From Blastocladiella britannica (lineage: Eukaryota > Blastocladiomycota > Blastocladiomycetes > Blastocladiales > Blastocladiaceae), in contig MU624560.1 in the NCBI GenBank assembly GCA_025349905.2, positions 3,999 to 56,974 of the forward strand: a stretch of DNA of 52,976 bases, in the 5' to 3' direction. The position numbers were made by a program, and so were the translations under genes. This document shows positions 1 to 8,745 of this stretch, piece after piece; the stretch's first letter is position 1, and every line of letters begins with the position of its first letter. The notes beneath the pieces are model-generated. The model had not been told where the DNA came from and searched no databases. It worked only from the letters and a program-made list of their open reading frames with translations.

Positions 1-430
1 ATGGCAAACTCGGAATACTTGAGCTCGAGACCCGAGTCGAGCCACCACTCGAACACATCAATGTGGCCATCCTCGCTGGCCCAGTTCATGGCACCATTCG
101 AGTACTTGAGTTCGAGGCCAGAATAGCGCCACCACTGCAGGACGTCGATGTGGCCGTACTTGCTGGCATCGTTCATGGCCCGATCGGTGTACTTGAGCTC
201 GAGACCCGAGTCGAGCCACCACTGCAGGACGTTGACGTGGCCGTACATGCTGGCCCGGTCTATGGCATTATCCGAGTACTTGAGCTCGAGGCCAGAGTCG
301 AGCCACCACTGGAGCATGTTAACACGGCCATTCCTTGACGCCTCATCCATCCCAATTCCCGAGTACCGCAACTCGAGCCCACTCAGTATCCACCAGTACA
401 GCACGCGTACATGTCCATTGGCATACGCGC
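1..430 (-). repeat. Tandem 87-nt coding repeats (29-residue WW units)
   Basis: Near-identical blocks containing tacttgagctcgag followed by a gagccaccact core recur about every 87 nt, near positions 8, 95, 182 and 269, with a weaker copy near 356. They encode successive units ending in WWLDSGLELKY. Older, diverged units of the same length continue upstream in the protein to about position 1550. The sharper identity toward the window edge suggests recent tandem duplication at the C-terminal end. Confidence 0.8.
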
Positions 431-3400
431 CGTTCATGGCCTTATCCGAGTAGAACAGTTCGTGGCCCGAGGACTTCCAAAGGTCGAGGACTTCGAGGTG
501 GCCATTGGTTGATGCATCGTCAATTGCCTTTTCTGTGCAGCGGATCGGCAATGACGCCTCAAACCACGTCTTGATAATTTCAACGTGCCCATTGCGCGCT
601 GCAGAGTCGAGCGCGTCCTCCGAGTACTGCACGTGGTCGCCGGACTCGAGCCACGCCTTGTGCACATCCACGTCCCCATTTTCGCATGCCTGGTCAATCA
701 AATCTTGGTCCGAGTTCACCGATGAGACCGACTTTGAGTCCGAACCGTCATCGCCATGGGCATCGGCAACAGTAGGTGGCGCGACCTTGGCGAGTTGCTC
801 GGGTGTCGGCATGGGTGGCGTCGCGTCCTTGAAGTCCCATCCTCTGGGGCCTCTGATGATGGTGTACTTGAGCGGCACACCAGCGTCATACCACCACTGC
901 TCCATTTTGACATTGCGAGCATTGACTGCCCAGTCGATGGCATCGCTAGTGTACCCCCAGACGCCCTCGTCCCGGAACCAGTTGAGAGTGTCCGTATTGC
1001 GGGCGTAGTCCATGCACGTGCTCGCCTTCTTGCGGAATTTGGCATCCGAGAGGTGTTTGCGCCAGAACGTCAGAACGACAAGGTGGCCCTGTTCCGTGAC
1101 TCCATTGAGGCCCTTTGAAGAGATCTTAAACTTAAGCTTGGCCTGCGCCCACCACTCGAGCACACCCGTGTACCCGCGTTCCGACGCAATGTCAAGCGCT
1201 TCGTGTGTGAACTTGAAGTGCAGCCCTTGTTCGGCCCACCATTTGAGCACCTCTACCTTGTTGTTGAAGGCGGCGCCATTGATAGCGGCAACTGAGCACA
1301 ACATGTCCTTGCCGTACAGTCCATGCCACCATTTGAGCGATCCGATCTGCCCGTTGGCAGCAGCAAGGTCGATGGCAGCAGGCGTAAAGCGGAGTGCCTT
1401 GCCAAGATCCTTCCACCACTGCAGCACTTCAACATGGCCTGCGGCTGACGCCTCATCCATTGCCTTTGCCGAGTACTGGAATGGTAGACCAGCATCGAGC
1501 CACCACTTGAGGGCGCCAATGTTGCCCTGCGCGGACGCCGTATCAAGCGTGATGCGATACCCGGTGTTCACTTCTTTCTTCGGATGGTACGCGAGCACAA
1601 ACGCAGAAGTGGCCGTGTTGTTGGGCGGCAAAAACTCGAGGCCGACATCATCTGGTGCGCACAGAACGGCATTAGCATTGAATTCCTTGTTAACTACGCG
1701 TTGAGGGCAAACATACCCTTGTCGTGGGACCGAGCGACCACGACTCTGCCGTTTGATGTTGCAAGCTGCACAATCAAGCCACCGTTCAAGTTGGTGCGGT
1801 CCTGCTGGCGCCACTTGAGCATCAGGTGCGGAGTACCCTCATTGGGCCTGGACCGCTTACCCTGCAAGCCCGTGAGCACCAAGAACCTGGTGGTCTTGGC
1901 TGGAATGTTTTTGCCGTCTGGCCCAGGCTCAAAGTACGATGCCACCTCGGAATTCTCGACCTGGGTGCCGAGGTACACGCCCGACTTGCCCAGACACCAT
2001 GCCAGGTGCACGGGACCCGCGACCGACTCGCAGATAATAACGGTGGTGCGCGATTTCTGGCAGAGCTTGGCCGCGTGCGTCCACGACACGGACGCGTTGA
2101 ACGGGAACTGCTCTGAGTGCGCAATCAGGAGCTCGATGGTGCACGTATCGCGGTCGAGGAGCTCAAACGTCACGCCCTTGGTGTCGTCCGGGAACCAGAG
2201 CCCCTTGGCGCCCTGCGTGCCGATAATCAAGCGGCCCTTGTCCTCGGTCGTGTGCGCGCACACAAAGTGGAGCACGCCATCCTCGATGTAGAGGTACCCG
2301 GGCAGGATCGTGTCGTCGTCGCGCTTGTACCGCGCAATAAAAATCGGCGACGCACTCCACTCGACATTGACAACGCCTGCGAGCGGGTGTGGTGCATCTT
2401 GGAGGCTCTGGGACATCCACTCGAGAATGCCCTCGGATGGGTTGGAAACGGAGGACTTTGCATCGTGAGCTGCAGGCTGTGTGGTTTGATAGGTTTAGTT
2501 TCTTGGTTGCTGCAAGAAGAAAGGAAAAAACAAAGGAATAAGGTATGCGCACCGTTACGAGCCAGCTGAAATCACTGACATTGTCGGGCGCACACGAAGC
2601 GCAGCTGATTCCGCCGTCGACTTCGCGAGCATAGGTCGCGTAGCTGTACGACTCGCCGCGCTTGTTGCGGAACATGGTACTAGCGAGATACAGCGTCACG
2701 TCGCCGATCTTGCCGCCAACGATCGCGTTCAGCGGGCGGTACGTGGTGTGCTTCATGACCGCCACGCGCGGGAACGGGCGGTTGGCCGTGAACCCAAAGT
2801 GCTCGGCATGCTGCGTGTCGCCAAGAAGACTGCCATTGCCGTGCCAAACCAGCGCCGCATCAATCGTCTTGATCAGGGACTCGGCAAGTTCGGGCGCCCA
2901 CTCGCTGATATGCGTTTCGAGCCTGCGCACCGCTACCTCGAACGTGTCCCACTTGAACGCGTCAATGCCGCCTTCGAGCGTCGCAGCGATCGTGACAGAC
3001 TGCGCAAACAGGGCGTGTAAGTTCGCAAACGACGGCGGCGCGTATTTGGCCATGCATTTCCAGTCCCACGTGCCGATTTTCGCGTACATGTCATTGCGAT
3101 CATACAATTTGGGTATCTTTTTGAGCCAGTAAGGTAGCACTCCCTCGAATTCCGATTGCTCGCCAGCCAGGTCGCGCATGGCGGTGATGGTCAGGCGGAG
3201 TCGACTGAAAAACAGCGCATACTCGTTTTTCTTGTTTGGAGATATGAGTCGGCGCGCAATCAAATCCAGCTCGCACTGAAGAGATTTGAGGCTACAATTT
3301 GTTGCGGATTGGGGTCGTTGAGTAACATTTCACCAGTCATCTAAATGAGGAGATCGTACAGCTCGGCACGCGTGGTGGTCATAAAGAATGACACGAGCGT

Positions 3401-4879
3401 GAAGTAGTCAAGCAGTCGCCATGAATGAAACGCAAAGAAAGCGTTGGCCTCCTTGGGCGACACTTTCCCCGACTGGATTGTGCTTAAATGTCAGTCTGGG
3501 CAAAATTGGGACATTGAAATGTGAAAAATACCTGGTCCTTATCAATCGCCTTGAGCACATCTGCAAAGCCAACGTAGAGCACTTGGAGGTCGGCTGCAAT
3601 AGTGTCATCTTCCTTGGCCAACTGCTTGTCCCGTGCAATCACCTGCGTGACGTCAATGCGAATCTTGTCCACAATCACGTCAATAAAATCGGGCATCTTG
3701 ACGAGCGCGCCCCACCCGGCGGTGAGCCACAGCTCACGCAGCGCCACGCACCGTATCTGGGTGTACATGGAATTGCGCTTGGACAGCTCGTCGAGCATGA
3801 CCTTGGCCTCGTCGATCGACTTGCCCTGCGAGGCCACCGCGTCGAGCACGTCCTTGAACGACTTGTCAAGGGCATTGAACCGCTCGTCGAATCCGCGCTG
3901 CACCTCGGCCAGCATGGTCCCCGGGTCGAACCGCTCGCCCAACTGCTTGGCCAGCTCCTCGCCCAGCGCCGTCACTTTGGCTGGGTCCTTGAGGAACTCC
4001 GTCATGCCGCCTGACAGCGCCACCGCGACTGCCTGTTCCGCTGCCTGTGCCTGTGCCGAGGGATCCAGCACAGTCGACACGGCCGGCATCGTGGCAGCCA
4101 CGGTGAGCCCGACTGCGAACCTCACATCAGACATGGCCGTGGTCAGGTCCGCATCGAGGGCTTTGATCTTGTCGACGGTGTCCTTGCCGTACAGGCGGCG
4201 GCTAAACCACGACTGCTCCTTGTAGTCCAAGAAGAGCACTGAGCACATGCGGATCGGGACCTCGAGCGGCTTGAGCGCGTGTTTGAAGTCATCGCTCTTG
4301 GACCACTTGTACCTCTTGTCGAGGAGGCGCATCGTGTCGAGCACAAAGATGACGCGGCCATGCAGATCGCCAATTGCGCCCAGGCTTTCCTTGGCGGCCT
4401 TTTCAAGGTCGACAAATGTCTAATGCATTTTTCCTAGGTTTTAGTCTCTTTCGTGATGGAATGCCGTCATCCAAGGAAAGGACAGAAAGTACTTTAAAGC
4501 ATGCAAAAATCGGGCCGGCAAAGGGCACGGTGTCGACAATCCCCTGCAAGTGTCCAAAGACGGCGCCAATCATTTCGAATTTCTCGCCGCCACCCAATTT
4601 GTCTTTGGCTTCTTCATAGTACCCATTGAGCTTGATCAGCTTGTCGCCGGCGTCACCAACTGCATTTGTGATTTTTTCAATGTCACCGGCAGTGTCCTTG
4701 AGCGTAGGATTGGGCAGGCTGTCATAAAAGTCGAGGAATGGTGGCTCCTTGGATACCAGGGACTCTTCCGCCGGCAGCCCGGACAGAAGTCTTTTGGGTT
4801 GCGGCGGCGATACAAGGTCGGCCAGCTTTTTGAGCGGCTTCTTCCAGAACGGATTTTTTTTTTTGGTGCGAGACGTCAT
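1..4879 (-). CDS. Large protein with helical N-terminus and C-terminal 29-residue WW (ankyrin-like) repeats, 3'-truncated by window edge
   Basis: Six exons on the minus strand: 4879-4493, 4419-3532, 3472-3360, 3291-2553, 2476-1717 and 1651-<1. All junctions are GT-AG and keep frame, giving more than 1500 residues with no stop before the window edge. Residues 1-130 hold a basic start and then amphipathic helices including VPFAGPIFACF. Residues 130-425 are helical, Ala-rich and coiled-coil-like. The middle (about 430-960) is unassigned alpha/beta sequence. From about residue 990 there is a solenoid of 29-residue units of the type VLQWWLDSGLELKYTDRA. The N-terminal half resembles by eye the HeLo/MLKL-like four-helix bundles that precede sensor domains in fungal cell-death and NLR-like proteins, but I cannot confirm this. 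No NACHT/NB-ARC P-loop is visible. It could act as a sensor or scaffold; function is unknown. The start ATG lies 54 nt after a TATAAA on the same strand. Confidence 0.75.
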
Positions 4880-4932
4880 GGCCCTTTCTTGCTGTATGAT
4901 AGTTGATTTGCAGGCTCGGGGGGAGAGTCGTG

Positions 4933-4938
4933 TTTATA
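4933..4938 (-). promoter_or_regulatory. TATA-like element of the repeat-protein gene
   Basis: TATAAA on the minus strand, 54 nt upstream of the ATG at 4879. The spacing would give a leader of roughly 25 nt. Position and sequence only; no transcript evidence. Confidence 0.45.
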
Positions 4939-5284
4939 TGGCCTGGTTTTTGAGGCCAGCCACCGAAACCTGAAACGACGCCCATCCAGCTCCTGATCTG
5001 GGGTTCGCTGCTGTTTGCATATTGTAATGTCCGAGGTGACAGAGGGCGACCGCTTGTACGGGGGACCAAGGACGACGAGAGAATATAATAGTACGAATAA
5101 TAATGTATATTGTTCCGCAAAGGGAAACCATTGATGTGAACAAGAAGTGATGGGAAACAAATAAACACAGAGGCGGGTCATCTATCAATATATTATTATT
5201 GTATACTTCGACCGCTCGTACTCTACCACTCGTCTGTCAGGCCCAACGTCCCTGTCCGTAACAATAACTCCTCCTCAACCTGGC

Positions 5285-5299
5285 GTCACGGATCGTGAC
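5285..5299. repeat. Inverted repeat, 6-bp stem, 3-nt loop
   Basis: GTCACG and CGTGAC flank GAT. First of the cluster of perfect hairpins in the divergent spacer. Confidence 0.5.
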
Positions 5300-5346
5300 A
5301 GCTATATCCAAACCTATCAGGGCGACCAACACACCTCAAGCACCTC

Positions 5347-5363
5347 TGGGCGGCCAACGCCCA
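5347..5363. repeat. Inverted repeat, 6-bp GC-rich stem
   Basis: TGGGCG and CGCCCA flank a 5-nt loop (GCCAA). Confidence 0.5.
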
Positions 5364-5390
5364 AAGACCTAAAACCTATATTATTACCAC

Positions 5391-5416
5391 TGTAAGATAC
5401 TTTAACGTATCTTACA
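5391..5416. repeat. Perfect inverted repeat, 10-bp stem
   Basis: TGTAAGATAC and GTATCTTACA flank the 6-nt loop TTTAAC. No run of T follows on either side, so it is not an obvious terminator. It could be a dimeric factor site or a cruciform. Confidence 0.7.
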
Positions 5417-5573
5417 ATCAAGTTCTCGGTGCACCTGCGCGGCATTTTCAAGGAGATTCACTCGTCCCGGCTCTGGCGACCAAGGCGCAACGCACCCGTG
5501 TGTGACGTCCGCGCTCGGGAAGGTAGTGCAATCTGCGACGGGTTGTTCGAATATATGCTTATCAATACAATTG

Positions 5574-5613
5574 ACTCGCGACAGTGAACCAAAGACAAGT
5601 TCCTGTCGCGAGT
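5574..5613. repeat. Perfect inverted repeat, 11-bp stem, 18-nt loop
   Basis: ACTCGCGACAG at 5574-5584 pairs with CTGTCGCGAGT at 5603-5613. It is the longest stem in the spacer. Confidence 0.7.
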
Positions 5614-5631
5614 TCCCAATACATTAAGTAC

Positions 5632-5650
5632 GTGACGACTGGATCGTCAC
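5632..5650. repeat. Perfect inverted repeat, 7-bp stem
   Basis: GTGACGA and TCGTCAC flank CTGGA. The arms share the GTGAC/GTCAC core with the hairpin at 5285-5299. Confidence 0.6.
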
Positions 5651-5692
5651 ACCGTGCCGCCGAGGCCGGTGTTTCCGCGCACTCGCACCCAG

Positions 5693-5716
5693 TGAGTGAA
5701 TCGCATGGGTCACTCA
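5693..5716. repeat. Perfect inverted repeat, 7-bp stem
   Basis: TGAGTGA at 5693-5699 pairs with TCACTCA at 5710-5716 across a 10-nt loop. Confidence 0.6.
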
Positions 5717-5934
5717 AGGCCATACGTCGCGATTTCTTCGAGTCGCAGTTCATGGTGGCGCTGTTAATGCAAGTGAGTCGCTTCTGCCATAAGGAATCCA
5801 CCAGCTTTTTGAGGCGGTCGATCAGGGAAAAACTGTTTGTTGGGCACTTTGAGAACGTGGTGCCCACCCCCCCTAAGTAAACTGGGTGGAGGAGAGCTGG
5901 GAAACGACCAATGAAGAAGGAATGGCAGAGTGGA

Positions 5935-5940
5935 TATATA
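5935..5940 (+). promoter_or_regulatory. TATA box of the kinase-LRR gene
   Basis: TATATA followed by AG, 146 nt upstream of the ATG at 6081. This supports a start near 5965 and argues against using the upstream in-frame ATG at 5923. Confidence 0.5.
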
Positions 5941-5958
5941 AGCTTGCACTCGCGGATC

Positions 5959-6021
5959 CGTGTCCGCTCTTTGAATTTTTTTTTTTTTTTTTTAACTCAA
6001 TCTCGTGTCCGCTCTTTGAAT
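5959..6021 (+). repeat. 18-nt direct repeat in the kinase-LRR leader
   Basis: CGTGTCCGCTCTTTGAAT occurs at 5959-5976 and again at 6004-6021, separated by a T-rich stretch. It lies between the TATA box and the ATG and may be a small local duplication. Confidence 0.7.
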
Positions 6022-6080
6022 CGCTCGGGCACAAGCGTCACTGCAATTTCAACAACAACTCAAAAAAAGAGCACGAAATA

Positions 6081-8568
6081 ATGATAACGAAAGAACTAGA
6101 CGCCGTCGAGACCTGCCTGGACGAGCTTCTCGCCGCCGCGTCGGTCACCGTTTCCTTGGGCGCGTCGTCCCTGCTAGACGTGATCATCAAGCGGGCCAGC
6201 GCCATTTTCGATGCGCTCAGCGCCCACAACGGGGAACCCGACGCTGCGCTGGCCCATCGGCTCCTGGAAACGCTACAGTCCGTCACGCCCTTGGCCCTGG
6301 AGATCCAGCAGTCACCATTTAAGCTACTGTACTTGAGGCTGGACACGGTTCACGCGACGTTTGCATCTGCTGCCGAGGCGCTCGAGGTGCTGGCGACGGA
6401 TCTCGCCTACCAGGGGTACTCCCTCGTGTGCTCACCGCTCGGTGCTGATATTGCTGCGGCCCAGTCCAAGGACCTGCACCGACTGCTTGACATGCCGCGC
6501 GCAGACCTGTTCAATAGCCTGGGTCTCAAGTCGGATGATGTGCGCGAGTCGTTAGTTGCGCTGGAAGGTCGCATGAACGACCTGGATCAATCAGACGCCC
6601 CACAGCCGCTACTGCGCCAGACCCTCCAGCACGTGCACGCCGCGATTGCACAAAGCGCGCCGGTCCAGGTCGAGGCCAAGGACGAGCTGGACCGCCTCGC
6701 CGTCACCGCGGCTGATTTCCAAATGACCAACGTGCTACTCGGCAACGGCGGCTTTGGCGAGGTGTTGCAGGCGCTGTGGCTCTCGACGGGTACCAAGGTT
6801 GCGATCAAAATGCTCAAAATGCTCCAGGGCCACATGCGCACGAACCGCACCACCGTGGACCTGGTCGCCCATGAGGCGCGCGTCTGGAGCAACCTGCAGC
6901 ACCCGCACGTCCTGCCCTTGCTCGGCGTGTGCCTGACGTGCGACGTGCCATTTCTGGTGATGCCGCTCATGGCCGGCGGCGACCTCACGCGCTATGCGCC
7001 GGGGCGGCCGGACGAGCACTTGCGCCTGCTTCACGAGGCCGCCCAGGGCATGGCGTACCTCCATTGCAAACACATTTTCCACGGCGACCTCAAGGGCAAC
7101 AACATCTTGGTGGACGGGTACGGGCGCGTGCAGGTGTGCGATTTCGGCCAGGCGCGCGCACTGTCGGCCGCCAGTCGCGCCTCAACATTCCAGCAAGGGA
7201 CGGTTGGCAACGTACGCTGGGTCGCACCGGAGCGGTACAAGCGCAAGGCCGTGTACCAGCTCGAGCCCGACGTGTTTGCGTTTGCCATGGTCATGTACGA
7301 GGTGGCTTCTGGTTTGATTCCTTTTCATGATGAATCGGACTGGATGGTGATCATGGGCTCGGTACTTTCCGGTGGTCGCCCGTCCATGCCCGACGGCAAT
7401 GTTCCCGCGTACCTCCCCTGGCTGTGGCCGCTGATTGAGCTGTGCTGGAGTGGCGACTGCAAGCGCCGCCCAGTTTTTACCTCGATCGTGTTTGATATTG
7501 AGGAAATTCGTACAAAGTCCCTCCTTCCGCTCGATCACTTTGTACGTTTTTTTTTCTCATTTTTGAAAGGAGCTCACAAAATCGATTGCAAAAAAAAAAC
7601 ATATAGCCGCGCTGCAAGGTCGTACCCTCGCCACTGCCGCGTGCCGAGCCCCCGTGCGAGCTTGCACCCTTGCCGCCGTCGTTCGATGTCGCCACCTCAC
7701 CAACATCTACGATTCCTGTCGCGACTCCTGTCGCCGTGGTACACCTTGATTTTAATCGCTCCTTGGCAATAATCAAAACTAAAAAAAAACTGAGAAATGA
7801 CAGGACCTATTCTCCTCGTTCGAATATTTGACCATGAGGGCCAAGCTCGCAGGCGATCTCGAGCTGTGGACGCAGCGCGTAGCCTTGGCCGCAGGTGAGG
7901 TTTCGTCACTAAAGCTGGTGGACATGCCGGTCGGCACCGTGGGCATGGAGATTTTGGGCCACACGCTTCGGCAGCCAACGCACGCATTAACGCAGCTGGT
8001 GCTCATTCGGTGCGATCTGCATTACGACGACGTGGTGCGACTGGCCGCCACCTTGCCCGCGGGACTGACCACGCTCGAGCTCGATGGCAATGTGCTCCAG
8101 GACGACGGCGTATGCGAGCTCTCCCTTCGACTCTCCACCACCCAACTCGCGATCCTGAGCCTGGCCGAAAATGATTTTGGGGACGTTGGGATGGAGTCTT
8201 TGGCTCGCAACTTGCCCTCGACCCTCGTGGACTTGCAGCTGTGGGGCAACCGGATCGGTGATGCTGGCGTTCGTGCTCTTGCTGACCACTTTCCGCACAC
8301 AGTCAAGAAACTTGACTTGAGTAGCAACGCGATTGGCGACAGTGGCGTACAGGCGCTCCTCCCGTCCCTGCCGGCGACGCTCACGCAACTCGACCTGTCC
8401 GAGAACCAGATCGAGGACGACGGCGCCGCCGCAATCGCTGCATGGCTCCCAACCACGGTCCTCAAGCAACTCGATTTGGTTCAGAACCAGATTGGGCCGG
8501 ACGCCATGGCTGCGCTCAGAGCTGCCTCCCGGCCGCCGACGCTTCGGAACCTGGACCTCGAAGAGTAG
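6081..8568 (+). CDS. Tyrosine-kinase-like (TKL) protein kinase fused to leucine-rich repeats
   Basis: Three exons, 6081-7541, 7607-7738 and 7804-8568, all in phase 0, give about 785 residues. Residues 1-215 are helical and resemble N-terminal bundles of fungal TKL kinases and MLKL-like proteins. The kinase domain (about 215-485) shows the glycine loop LGNGGFGEV, VAIK, the alpha-C Glu in AHEARVW, catalytic HGDLKGNN (HRD changed to HGD), DFG, and an APE-like VAPERY. Asp and Asn of the catalytic loop are kept, so it may be active. A Pro-rich linker joins it to about eight ribonuclease-inhibitor-type LRRs (565-785) with LDLSxNxIxDxG cores. The splice to the LRRs rests on frame: the kinase frame would otherwise stop at 7770, and the LRR frame has no good start of its own. 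Likely a cytoplasmic sensing or signalling kinase; substrate unknown. Alternative: two separate genes. Confidence 0.75.
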
Positions 8569-8745
8569 CAGCAAGTTTTGTTTAAATACATTGCCAACCA
8601 TTTTTCTGTCCCTTGTCGTGACTTGTCGTGTGAGTCTTGTTGAAGTTCCTCCACGTCACCTCGCAGCAATGCTGTCGACTAAAACCGGCGCTTACCCCAC
8701 CGGTCCCGATATATCGCGTTTCTCGTATAAAATAAAATAAAAGTT

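Larger units (their letters stand above)
4880..6080. other. 1.2-kb divergent intergenic spacer, hairpin-rich
   Basis: This spacer separates two genes read outward from it. I find no convincing coding sequence; the short frames at 5562-5880 lack codon structure and family likeness. It holds at least six perfect short inverted repeats (listed separately) between 5285 and 5716, an outward TATA box on each side, and an 18-nt direct repeat in the right-hand leader. Confidence 0.6.

Noticed and set aside
1..430. Regular 87-nt repeats as a possible CRISPR-like array
   Set aside because: The whole unit is repeated and lies in an open protein frame with a 29-residue period; there are no unique spacers.
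5391..5416. 10-bp hairpin as an intrinsic terminator
   Set aside because: No following T-run, AT-rich stem, and the genome is eukaryotic.
5886..6080. Upstream in-frame extension of the kinase-LRR protein
   Set aside because: It would translate the TATA region and a poly-Phe stretch from a T-run. A start at 6081 after the TATA box is more sensible.
8726..8733. TATAAAAT as the TATA box of the vWA gene
   Set aside because: It is only 13 nt before the ATG, too close for a normal transcription start.
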